Shown here one piece after another: positions 1 to 8,736 of a stretch of DNA of 64,000 bases. Every line of letters begins with the position of its first letter. Position 1 is the first letter of the stretch. The stretch covers positions 38,126 through 102,125 of the forward strand of contig JAJTFW010000010.1 in assembly GCA_021299095.1 (NCBI GenBank), read 5' to 3'. The DNA comes from Sphingobacteriales bacterium (GTDB lineage: Bacteria; Bacteroidota; Bacteroidia; AKYH767-A; OLB10). Made by a program: the position numbers and the translations under genes. The notes below the pieces were generated by a model. That model had not been told where the DNA came from. It made no database searches and saw only the letters and a program-made list of their open reading frames with translations.

Positions 1-20
1 TTTTTTATGCCTAACTGCGC

Positions 21-28
21 TATATTTG
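21..28 (+). promoter_or_regulatory. Bacteroidetes-type -7 box TATATTTG, 3 nt before the putative GTG start of murI
   Basis: Match to the TAnnTTTG consensus. Confidence 0.5.
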
Positions 29-31
29 AGT

Positions 32-856
32 GTGCCCAAAGCAATTTCAGTTCGATCCCGCCCGCTGGGAATTTTCGATTCCGGAATAGGCGGACTTACC
101 GTTGCGGATGCTATACGCGAGCGGATGCCTGGTGAACAATTGGTGTATTTCGGCGACACCGCACATTTGCCCTACGGTGACAAATCAGAGGAGTCCATTA
201 AGAAGTGGTCTGTTTGTATTGCGGACTTTCTGTTGGCACAAGGCTGCAAGGCCATTGTAATTGCATGCAACAGTATTTCAGCGGTCGCCTACTCAGCGGT
301 CAAAAAGCGTGTTGGACCTGGTATTCCGGTCATCAACGTAATTGACCCGGTCGTTGGTCACGTTTGCTCAGAAAAGAACTTCAAACACGTCGGTGTCATT
401 GGTACCAAAGCCACGATACGGGCCAATGTGTACGCTGCAAAGCTGAACCGCAAACGTCCCGACATGACCGTATCCTCGCTCGCTACCCCTTTGCTTGCGC
501 CGATGATTGAAGAGGGCTTCTTCAATAACAGTATATCACGCACTATTATTAACGACTACCTTTCAAGGACCAAGCTGAAGAAAATCGATAGTTTGATTCT
601 GGGATGTACGCATTACCCACTCATCCGTCCTGAGATAGATGCCTTTTACAAGGGTAGAATAGAGGTATTTGATGCAGCAGGAATCGTGGCTGATGCCGTT
701 AAAGCCGTACTGGATTCTGAAAACCTGAGCTATTCCGGAAAAAGAAAGCCCCAGCATCACTTTTATGTATCGGAATACACGACAGCCTTCGAAAAGAGCA
801 CACGCATTTTCTTCAAGGGTAAAGTCAGACTTCAGCAGAAAAACCTGTGGCGCTGA
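32..856 (+). CDS. murI: Glutamate racemase
   Basis: LGIFDSGIGGLTV, VYFGDTAHLPYG, IVIACNS and LGCTHYPL motifs; GTG start at 32 preferred over TTG at 26. Confidence 0.93.
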   Translation: MPKAISVRSRPLGIFDSGIGGLTVADAIRERMPGEQLVYFGDTAHLPYGDKSEESIKKWSVCIADFLLAQGCKAIVIACNSISAVAYSAVKKRVGPGIPVINVIDPVVGHVCSEKNFKHVGVIGTKATIRANVYAAKLNRKRPDMTVSSLATPLLAPMIEEGFFNNSISRTIINDYLSRTKLKKIDSLILGCTHYPLIRPEIDAFYKGRIEVFDAAGIVADAVKAVLDSENLSYSGKRKPQHHFYVSEYTTAFEKSTRIFFKGKVRLQQKNLWR

Positions 857-861
857 AAAAA

Positions 862-887
862 CAAAGGCCCCTTTTACGGAGCCTTTG
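862..887. terminator. Imperfect inverted repeat between convergent murI and the PPIase gene, probable bidirectional terminator
   Basis: CAAAGGCCCC-TTTTAC-GGAGCCTTTG, one mismatch, A/T flanks. Confidence 0.5.
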
Positions 888-916
888 AAATCAGAATGTG
901 AAGTTCTGTATTTATA

Positions 917-3004
917 TCAGTAGAACTTGTACCGGTTATCTACGATGCCAGCCTTTTCGCGCAGAGCAGATTCAACTTCGTACTGTGACCGGCTTTGTAA
1001 CTGCATCAGCGATTGCTTGACATCGTTCGAAAGATCGGCAGGAGCCTTTACATCAGCCACAGAAACAACCTGCACAACATACACCCCATTCATTCCTTTG
1101 ATCGGAGAAGTGGTTTTACCGGCTCCTACGTTGGTAAGAGCACCCACCAGGTAAGGTTCCATGCCGCTGCTCGGCAAATAAGGTGATGCGAAAAGTACGT
1201 TGTCCGCTGTGAGAACTTGTTGACCGTTTGCAGAAGCCAGTGACTCAAGACTTCCGCCCTTGGACAATTTCGCCTTGATTTGCTCAGCCTTCTTGTCGCG
1301 GCGAACTTCTGCGGTCAATTGATCGCGAACCTGATCCATAGTACCAATGCCTTTTTCACGGCGGTCAACCAACTTGGCAATCACAAACCGGCTTCCGAAC
1401 TCATAGGCCTTCGAAACCGAACCAGGCTCATTGGTGTGTGCCCAACGTACTACTTCGCGGGAGTTTTCCATTCCGGCAAACATGCGGGCATTGGACATGA
1501 TATTGCTTTCGGTCAGTTTGGTGAGCTTTGCTGAAGTAACCCCTGCGTCAAAAGCCTCCGCAGTGGCATTGGCGGCGGCAAATTGGTTGGCCTTCTGATA
1601 AACGGCCTGGTACGTTTTGCTGCTGGGTTCGATTTTCTTCTCCAAATAGGCCACATTGATCTGACGGCTTAGCTTACCCTGGTCAGTGATATGAATAACG
1701 TGAATTCCGAATTGGGTCTCCACCAAGGTGTAATCTCCTTTCTTTCCTTGGAAACAGGCATCGTTGAACGGCTGTACCATCATTCCTGGAGAAAACCATC
1801 CCAAATCTCCGCCCTTACCTTTTGCAACCTGGTCGGTCGAATACTGGTCGCTCAAGGCTTGAAAGGAAGCTCCACCTTCGAGCGCTTTCTTAATACTATC
1901 GGCTTGTGCCAGCACAGCATCTTTTCCGGACGCACCAACCGCAAGCAGTATGTGTGATGCCTTGACTGAATCAGGAATCATTTTCACCGCAGACAACTTG
2001 GCGACTTTATAGGAATTACCTTCTTCGTAAGGACCGTAGGTGAAGCCTACCGCTGACGAAAACATGATGGAATCAAGCATCGGAGAAAGTGTCCCCTTCT
2101 TGTTGAAACTTGAGTTGTAAGAACCATCGCTGTTCAACACGACAAATGCTGAATCTGAAGCAGCGGAACGGAATTCATCCGCCAGTTTGTTGATGGCAAA
2201 TGATGCCGCCTGCCGATCGATATCAGTCGGGGTGATATCAAACATGACATAGTCAACCGTTGCCATAGCCTCCTGCTTATACTTCTTGCTCGTGGCATTG
2301 TACAACGTTTTCAGATCAGCATCGGAAACTTCTATGCTTGAGTCCGAAATGGAAGAATACGGAACCATGACGTAGCGAATATTCATACCCTTGCTACGTC
2401 CCATAAAATCCTGTGCGGCCTCAGCCTTCGAAACGAACACACCGTTGCGGATCAGGTTGCTATACTTCTGCTTGACCCGCTCTTCGCGAATCGCTTTTTC
2501 GAACAACAACCATTGATTACGGGTGCGACCGGTTTGGTCGTTGTCCATATTCTTTAGGAAGTTAGCGACATTGGCCGGGTTGAACGTACCTGTTTTGGGG
2601 TCGGTGAATGCCTGCTTGATCTGTGGATGGGGGTTTTTTCCCTGAACCATATCAACCAACTCAACCGCACTGCACGAAAGGCCAAGCTTTTCGTACTGCG
2701 GCTTAAACACCAACTCCTCTACCAGCTGACCCCAGGTCTGCTCGCGAATCTGATCCATGGTATTCTGGTCGATGTTGTCGCTGTTGGTCTGCATCTTGTA
2801 ATTGTTGGCCTGGACCTCCACTTTCGCTTCGAAATCCATCGCATTGACCTTTGAACCAGCGATTTCACCGGCGGTGATTTCGTTGCTGCTGAACAATCCG
2901 TTCTGCGAAGAGAACAGGTCGCCGAGCAGGAAAGCCAACAAACTGAATCCGACGATTCCGATCAACAAACCGCCTTTACTTCTGATTTTCTCGATTACTG
3001 CCAT
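917..3004 (-). CDS. Peptidylprolyl isomerase, SurA/PpiD-like, with N-terminal TM segment and PPIC-type rotamase domain
   Basis: Start at MAVIEKIRSKGGLLIGIVGFSLLAFLLGDLF; rotamase segment VKASHILLAVG...GGDLGWFSPGMMVQPFNDACF. Confidence 0.9.
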   Translation of the reverse strand: MAVIEKIRSKGGLLIGIVGFSLLAFLLGDLFSSQNGLFSSNEITAGEIAGSKVNAMDFEAKVEVQANNYKMQTNSDNIDQNTMDQIREQTWGQLVEELVFKPQYEKLGLSCSAVELVDMVQGKNPHPQIKQAFTDPKTGTFNPANVANFLKNMDNDQTGRTRNQWLLFEKAIREERVKQKYSNLIRNGVFVSKAEAAQDFMGRSKGMNIRYVMVPYSSISDSSIEVSDADLKTLYNATSKKYKQEAMATVDYVMFDITPTDIDRQAASFAINKLADEFRSAASDSAFVVLNSDGSYNSSFNKKGTLSPMLDSIMFSSAVGFTYGPYEEGNSYKVAKLSAVKMIPDSVKASHILLAVGASGKDAVLAQADSIKKALEGGASFQALSDQYSTDQVAKGKGGDLGWFSPGMMVQPFNDACFQGKKGDYTLVETQFGIHVIHITDQGKLSRQINVAYLEKKIEPSSKTYQAVYQKANQFAAANATAEAFDAGVTSAKLTKLTESNIMSNARMFAGMENSREVVRWAHTNEPGSVSKAYEFGSRFVIAKLVDRREKGIGTMDQVRDQLTAEVRRDKKAEQIKAKLSKGGSLESLASANGQQVLTADNVLFASPYLPSSGMEPYLVGALTNVGAGKTTSPIKGMNGVYVVQVVSVADVKAPADLSNDVKQSLMQLQSRSQYEVESALREKAGIVDNRYKFY

Positions 3005-3117
3005 GATGAACTGGGAATTCTGTAGTGTACAATTGAGTTTGGCCTGCGAATATACGAATGAAAACGGTACGGGGAAAGAGGCGGTTATATGCCTGAATCC
3101 GGACGGGGTAAGCCCCT

Positions 3118-3309
3118 TTAGCGCGATGATCCTCGGCGGGTAATCCTGCGTCGCTGTGAGCGCCGAACGGACCAAAAAATTGACGCTACCCCGGCAAACA
3201 GAAAATACCACCAGGCGGAGGAAAAGCCTTCGGTCAGCCATTTGAAGGCTCCAATGCCTGTACCTGTCAGGACAATGGTAAGCCAGGCAATTTCAAGAAT
3301 CCTGAGCAT
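3118..3309 (-). CDS. Small hypothetical membrane protein
   Basis: 63-aa ORF between lptC and the PPIase, two hydrophobic segments; ATG start. Confidence 0.5.
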   Translation of the reverse strand: MLRILEIAWLTIVLTGTGIGAFKWLTEGFSSAWWYFLFAGVASIFWSVRRSQRRRITRRGSSR

Positions 3310-3311
3310 GT

Positions 3312-3866
3312 TCAGTCGGTCAGAGTAATCCTACCCCGCACGTTGAAGATACGGTATCTGCTGAAATCCTGATCCGCCTCAAAGCCTTTTCCAAAAATGA
3401 CCTCTTCGGCCGTGGTGATTTTAACGTCTTCCTCACTTGTCAGCAACTCCTTGCGCTCGTCCCAGATCAGATGCTGGGTATCGAGACGTTCACCCTTTTG
3501 ATTCACCACAACCACATCCTTTCTGGCCTCCCATACTCTTTCGTTTTCGCGATGAAGTGCCCATCCGGCGGTTAGCTGCGATTCAACACGCAGATTTTCG
3601 TCAAAAAACTCAATCCGTATGCCCTCAGGGAGACGGGTAAACACCTGCTCCTTTCTGATTTTCTCGTAGACTGGAGCGTTCACCCGAACGGTAACCTTTC
3701 CCGAGTCACTGTAGAGCGTGGTAAGACCACGGATACGCTCCACGGGAAGGTCTGGATTGGCATCGGCTGTTCCTGGATCAGATCCACCAGAACAAGCCGT
3801 GATGAAAATGGAAATCAATGCTGTAGAAAACAGGCATGCCAGCGTCGATTTGATGCTGGATTTCAT
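3312..3866 (-). CDS. lptC: LPS export ABC transporter periplasmic protein LptC-like lipoprotein
   Basis: Lipobox-like ITACSG; YSDSGKVTVRVNAPVYEK...PEGIRIEFFDENLRVESQLTA...VWEARKDVVVVNQKGERLDTQHLIWDERKE. Confidence 0.85.
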   Translation of the reverse strand: MKSSIKSTLACLFSTALISIFITACSGGSDPGTADANPDLPVERIRGLTTLYSDSGKVTVRVNAPVYEKIRKEQVFTRLPEGIRIEFFDENLRVESQLTAGWALHRENERVWEARKDVVVVNQKGERLDTQHLIWDERKELLTSEEDVKITTAEEVIFGKGFEADQDFSRYRIFNVRGRITLTD

Positions 3867-5164
3867 CAGTCGTAGCGACGTTTCTGGAACCAACCTTCGT
3901 TAAATGTGAGTCCAAGTACCAACCGCAGGTAACGCTCGCGAACCAAATTGCTATCGACGGTTCCGCGCTGAAGCGCTTCAATGGCCACATTAAATTGTGA
4001 ATGGAAAGCCTTTCGGAGTGGCAGGCCAAATCCAATGCTTAGACCATATTCGTCTACGTGACGATCGCGCAGAAGGATGTTGGTTCTGGAATGAAATAAA
4101 CCTCCCCGGTAGTGCACTTTCCTGAAATACGCGCTGGCCTTTGCGTCGTTGGTGTATTGAGCACCCACCGAAATTCGGTAACTGCGATCGAGTTGTGGCA
4201 CCGATTCACCGAATTCGGAGTAGGAAGTCCAATCCTGCATCCGATAGTCTGCAGACATCACCCAATGTTCGGCATCGTTCCACTGTATACCGAAACCCAT
4301 CGACAGAGGCAGTGAGATTTCCCCTTGCTGATCCTCGATTGACACGATGGTATCCTTAATGACATCCACCCCGAATGCATTTGTTCTGAAATTATCCCAG
4401 ATCAGGTTGCGTTCGGCATTCGTACTGGTGGCAAGTCCACACGCTGCACCGATAGTGAGTCGCGAATCATTTTTAAGCTTCAACCGCCACATTAGACCTA
4501 AGTCAAAAAGAAATCCGGAGATGGTGGTGCTTTCGATAATTCGTGTATCGAAGAAATTCTCATCGGCATACCGGACAATTCTCGAACGGTCAGTTGTACC
4601 ATAAACATACGAGGTGTTCAGGCCGACAGAAATTGCTGGAGAAACCCGAAAGCCATTGCTGATGAAATACCTGTTGATCCCCCCTGCTCCTGAAAATTCA
4701 GTGGAGAAACTATTTAGTGAATCGACCGGGCTGTTCGAGGTAACGGAGTACCCCGTACCACTATACGGAACAAACCCAAACGCCAGACCCCAGCGATTGC
4801 GTTTAAATGGCAAACCGATTGCAAAATATTCAAGCCTTGCATTCGTAGAAATCGCTTCAACTTCAGATTGTTGCTGTACGATGCGCTCAGCAGAAAGTCC
4901 AAACTCAAAAACCTTGAGCGAATCTCCATCGTAGGTTGCAGGATTGACCAGGTTGAATGCACCTGGCATCTCAGTTGCTACCGCAGTTCCGCCCATAGCC
5001 CGTTGCCAGGCAAATCCATTAAACAGCAATTCACCCGGACCAAAACGAGAGTAAGGCGATATTGTGGTGGTTTGGGCACACGCTATCCCGGACAGAATTG
5101 CAGAAATTCCGCAGACTAAAAGGAGGCGACCGATACGATTAGGGCAAATTCGAAAGGATGGCAT
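3866..5164 (-). CDS. Putative outer membrane beta-barrel protein with signal peptide
   Basis: Signal peptide ending in ACAQ, TTTISPYSRFGPGELLFNGFAWQRAMGGTAVA, beta-strand-rich; overlaps the lptC start. Confidence 0.7.
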   Translation of the reverse strand: MPSFRICPNRIGRLLLVCGISAILSGIACAQTTTISPYSRFGPGELLFNGFAWQRAMGGTAVATEMPGAFNLVNPATYDGDSLKVFEFGLSAERIVQQQSEVEAISTNARLEYFAIGLPFKRNRWGLAFGFVPYSGTGYSVTSNSPVDSLNSFSTEFSGAGGINRYFISNGFRVSPAISVGLNTSYVYGTTDRSRIVRYADENFFDTRIIESTTISGFLFDLGLMWRLKLKNDSRLTIGAACGLATSTNAERNLIWDNFRTNAFGVDVIKDTIVSIEDQQGEISLPLSMGFGIQWNDAEHWVMSADYRMQDWTSYSEFGESVPQLDRSYRISVGAQYTNDAKASAYFRKVHYRGGLFHSRTNILLRDRHVDEYGLSIGFGLPLRKAFHSQFNVAIEALQRGTVDSNLVRERYLRLVLGLTFNEGWFQKRRYD

Positions 5165-5858
5165 GGAGTCCGTGGAGGGTTAATCCGGGGACGGCAAAGA
5201 TGTCCTTTTGCAGCCGATTTACCAAGGTGTCGGTATCGCCGCCCGTCAGAACCACATGTACGCAGGGATACTCAGCCCGGTAGCGCATGACCATACCAGA
5301 GATTTCTGCGGCAATTCCATTCAGCACTCCGGATCGGATCGAGGTGAACGTGGAGTTTCCTACTAACGGAGACTCTCCCTCTGGCTCGACACGTGGCAGG
5401 GCAGGGCAATAATAATGTAGTGCCTCGAACCGCATTACCAATCCTGGTGCAATGGATCCCCCATGATACCTCCCATCCGATGTAACCAAATCGAACTTCA
5501 GGCACGTTCCGGCATCAATGATGAGAACGTCTTGTTGAGGGTATAGTGAAGCGGCAGCACAGGCGTTCACCAGCCGGTCTTTCCCCAAGGTTGCCGGCGT
5601 GGAATACGCATTGTTGACTGGAAGGGGTGTTTTATCGTCAAACACATGAAAATCAGTGAATGACCGCATGTATTCGACAAGATTTTCGGGCGGGGAAATG
5701 ACCGAAACCAGCATGGATCGACGCAGGTCGAATTGTCCAATCCAAGCGGTCATTTCCCGATCAGACACTACGGGAAAAGAGGCTTGGGCAATCGGCACAG
5801 CATTTTGGTACACTGCCAATTTCACTGCAGTATTTCCTACGTCAACCACCAGATCCAT
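5139..5858 (-). CDS. coaX: Type III pantothenate kinase
   Basis: MDLVVDVGNTAVKLAVY, TPATLGKDRLVNACAA, VLIIDAGTCLKFD, GGSIAPGLVMR, LTGGD. Confidence 0.93.
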   Translation of the reverse strand: MDLVVDVGNTAVKLAVYQNAVPIAQASFPVVSDREMTAWIGQFDLRRSMLVSVISPPENLVEYMRSFTDFHVFDDKTPLPVNNAYSTPATLGKDRLVNACAAASLYPQQDVLIIDAGTCLKFDLVTSDGRYHGGSIAPGLVMRFEALHYYCPALPRVEPEGESPLVGNSTFTSIRSGVLNGIAAEISGMVMRYRAEYPCVHVVLTGGDTDTLVNRLQKDIFAVPGLTLHGLHAILSNLP

Positions 5859-5862
5859 CGAA

Positions 5863-5870
5863 CAAACTTA
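5863..5870 (-). promoter_or_regulatory. -7 box TAAGTTTG for coaX, 4 nt from its ATG
   Basis: CAAACTTA on the + strand. Confidence 0.5.
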
Positions 5871-5899
5871 GAACTAATGGGGCGGAACAGGGTCGGCGG

Positions 5900-5929
5900 T
5901 TGGATATTCCGGAAAAAAACCTACTTTTG
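5900..5929 (+). promoter_or_regulatory. Complete Bacteroidetes promoter upstream of tRNA-Phe (TTG-N19-TACTTTTG)
   Basis: TTG at 5900-5902, 19-nt spacer, TACTTTTG at 5922-5929; tRNA begins 12 nt later. Confidence 0.8.
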
Positions 5930-5941
5930 CAGGCCATTCTT

Positions 5942-6014
5942 GGTGATGTAGCTCAGTTGGTAGAGCAAAGGACTGAAAATCCTTGTGTCGGCGGTTCGAC
6001 TCCGTCCATCACCA
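5942..6014 (+). tRNA. tRNA-Phe (GAA anticodon), CCA not encoded
   Basis: Acceptor GGTGATG/CATCACC; anticodon stem-loop AAGGA-CTGAAAA-TCCTT; T arm GGCGG-TTCGACT-CCGTC. Confidence 0.97.
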
Positions 6015-6039
6015 CACCTCTTTCCTGAACGCCCACCGG

Positions 6040-6435
6040 ATGAATCCCGCCCGCTACCGCAGGGTACTCTTAATTGACGATAACGAAATCGACAATTTCA
6101 TCAACGAGCGGATGATTACAGCCAGCCGTTTTTCTGAAACCGTCACGGTAAAAAATTCAACAGACGAAGCAATTGCCTTCCTAGGCTCCATTGAAGACTC
6201 CTCCCAATATCCAGAGGTTATTTTTCTGGATTTGAATATGCCGGTTAAAGACGGATTCGCTTTTCTGGAAGAATACGAGCGACTTCCTGAGCAACTGAGA
6301 ACGAATGCCCGGATTGTAGTGCTATCCTCTTCCATATCTCCTGAGGACATCAACCAAGCATCAACTAACCCCCATGTTCTGAAGTACGTCAATAAGCCAC
6401 TCAGCGAAAAATACCTGAATGCGATTGATTTTTAA
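6040..6435 (+). CDS. Single-domain response regulator (CheY/Rcp1-like REC)
   Basis: VLLIDDNEIDNFI, VIFLDLNMPVKDGF, IVVLSSS, YVNKPLS. Confidence 0.9.
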   Translation: MNPARYRRVLLIDDNEIDNFINERMITASRFSETVTVKNSTDEAIAFLGSIEDSSQYPEVIFLDLNMPVKDGFAFLEEYERLPEQLRTNARIVVLSSSISPEDINQASTNPHVLKYVNKPLSEKYLNAIDF

Positions 6436-6452
6436 CGAATCAACTTCAACCG

Positions 6453-6483
6453 AAAAGGGGAGCTTATGGCTCCCCTTTTTTTT
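6453..6483 (+). terminator. Rho-independent terminator after the response regulator
   Basis: AAAAGGGGAGC-TTAT-GGCTCCCCTTTTTTTT. Confidence 0.9.
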
Positions 6484-6499
6484 GCTGAATGATCTGTAA

Positions 6500-7957
6500 T
6501 CAAGATTTAATGGGATTACTCATCTTCCGGATCACAGCCTCTTCAATCCTGAGATCGGCTAGTACACCGAACACATTTCCTGGCACGGTTGTGAATTCAT
6601 CCCACAACTCCGCAATTCGCTTGACTTTTTTCCTGTAATCTGCGGGCTTCAATGCCGTCTTGATGATCTTGATTGCATGCCGGGCGGGAGCGAAGGCGTC
6701 GTCCTGCTCACGAATTTGGCGCTTGAGGCTGGACAGGATTTGCTGACAGAGGCCGTCCTCTCCGACAATACAGTATTGAAGTGCCTGGAAGACTTTCACA
6801 TCTACATCGGTATGGAGATACTGTTTCAATGACATGCAATTCCGGAGTTCGTTCAGCTTACGGGCAGCACCGCTATAATCACCCTGATAGAACCGAACGG
6901 TAGCGAGGTAGCGAATTACGCTCACATAGTGATACGCTTCTTCGGTTTCGACATCAAAGCTCTTATCCAATTTGTCGGCATAGTAAAGCAGATGATTCAG
7001 GTTGCCATCGATGCGGTATTTGGCGAGCTTGGCACGCAGGAACTGCACCACGAAGAAATTCATAATGTGCTTCCCTGTCATCGAGGGTAGACCCTGATGT
7101 ATTTTCTGGATGTAGTGGTCTGCTTTTACCAGATTCGACGTCCTGACGTAATATTCGAAGCGGAGCAGATCAACTACCCATTTCATGTTCTGGTAAAATG
7201 TATCCATCGGATACCTGTTGAAGATGTCCGATAACTTGTCGAGCGTAAACTCGATCTCCTCTTCACGCGACTTCAACCCTTCTCGGTCTGTAGAAACATT
7301 GCAGTGGTAATAAATCCGGACGATATTGTAGAGCACATACAAACGGTGTGAATCGTACAGTTCGCAGATGTTGCTCAGCTCGCGCTTCATGGCAATGATT
7401 TCATCCAGGTGAGTGGATTCGGCACTTAGTTGATAGGTACCAAGTCGCTTGATGAACCGAAAGAAAATGCCTTCCGCCTTCGACACTGCCAGTGAATACG
7501 CAACATGTCGTTGGTACTTCGAATTATAAAAATCGTAATCCTCCGTATGCAGGTTTAGCTGGGCGAGTGTTTTGTAGACGACGATTAACTCCGCGTTCAG
7601 GTCGTACTCGATCAGTTGCTTTTCAAGTTCACGAAGTGCCCTAACCGAAAAATCACGGTTTCCTCCAAACAAGTGAGCAGGCACCCTTGAGACTTCATCC
7701 ATAAGACCCTGGATTGGATTCTCCACTTTCTTACTCAGTACAGCTGCAATCTTGGAGTTGAGTCGTGATTTGAGCGTATAGTATGCGCTTGGATTGACCT
7801 GCAGCATCTCCATCATTTCGCTATCGTCAATGTCGCGCTTGCGGGTGGTCTCCAGCACGATAAATGGTTTGTTCTTCCGGTTGCCCGATACCTCGGCCAG
7901 CAGTTGCTGGTAGTCGTGTTCGGGAAGCTTCTTGATTGTTTTGCTTAAGGTATCCAT
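6500..7957 (-). CDS. Hypothetical protein, ~485 aa, probably alpha-helical
   Basis: Long ORF, start at MDTLSKTIKKLPEHDYQQLL; no family recognised. Confidence 0.75.
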   Translation of the reverse strand: MDTLSKTIKKLPEHDYQQLLAEVSGNRKNKPFIVLETTRKRDIDDSEMMEMLQVNPSAYYTLKSRLNSKIAAVLSKKVENPIQGLMDEVSRVPAHLFGGNRDFSVRALRELEKQLIEYDLNAELIVVYKTLAQLNLHTEDYDFYNSKYQRHVAYSLAVSKAEGIFFRFIKRLGTYQLSAESTHLDEIIAMKRELSNICELYDSHRLYVLYNIVRIYYHCNVSTDREGLKSREEEIEFTLDKLSDIFNRYPMDTFYQNMKWVVDLLRFEYYVRTSNLVKADHYIQKIHQGLPSMTGKHIMNFFVVQFLRAKLAKYRIDGNLNHLLYYADKLDKSFDVETEEAYHYVSVIRYLATVRFYQGDYSGAARKLNELRNCMSLKQYLHTDVDVKVFQALQYCIVGEDGLCQQILSSLKRQIREQDDAFAPARHAIKIIKTALKPADYRKKVKRIAELWDEFTTVPGNVFGVLADLRIEEAVIRKMSNPIKS

Positions 7958-8245
7958 TGATGTAAATCCAGTTCGGTTTTGGCGCTTGTTACGCAGGTGT
8001 AAGAAAAAGGTTCGGAATGCCTGCATTTTATCTGAAAAACATCCATGGAAACCCCTAAACGGGTTTTGCGTACACAGGAAACATACAGCAAATCGGACGC
8101 CACACATCAGACCGCAAGAATTTTAATAAAAACGAAACCCAATCCGAAAAGCGCGCGTACAAATCTTCAAATCACGCGCCCCGAACGGGTCAATCAAAGC
8201 GAACAAACAACTTATAACATGTATACTTCCTCACCCACCGCAAGC

Positions 8246-8704
8246 ATGAAAACAATTCGCACCCAGATGATGGCATTGGCCACAGCTATGCTTTTGACAA
8301 TCTCTTCCGCTGTTTCTGCGCAAGACAGTCCGACCCTACAGCGTGAAATTCCCGCTGCTGACAACCAGCCAAAAATGAACATCCACAACTATACCGCTAC
8401 TTATAATAGCGGCAAGGTGTTTGTCAGCTGGACATCGAAGAACGAAACTGCCGATTGCCTTTATATCATCGAGCGATCGAAGGACGGTTACGGCTTTGAA
8501 TCCGTAGGTATTAAGGAAGGCATCGGTTCCGAAATCGAGCTCTACTATTCCTGGATCGACAAAAATCCTCCTGCAGGATTCGCGTATTACCGTGTTAAGA
8601 AAATCACACGCGACGGTACGCAGATGTATAGCGCTGTCAATGCTGTAATCAATCAGTCGACCAACTTCGAGAATTACGCACTCGAACCAGAAGGCCAGAA
8701 GTAA
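8246..8704 (+). CDS. Secreted hypothetical protein with a fibronectin III-like core
   Basis: Signal peptide MKTIRTQMMALATAMLLTISSAVSAQ; GKVFVSWTSKNETADCLYIIERSKDG...YYRVKKI. Confidence 0.65.
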   Translation: MKTIRTQMMALATAMLLTISSAVSAQDSPTLQREIPAADNQPKMNIHNYTATYNSGKVFVSWTSKNETADCLYIIERSKDGYGFESVGIKEGIGSEIELYYSWIDKNPPAGFAYYRVKKITRDGTQMYSAVNAVINQSTNFENYALEPEGQK

Positions 8705-8736
8705 TTCAACCCGACCACAGACCAAACACCCCCCCT

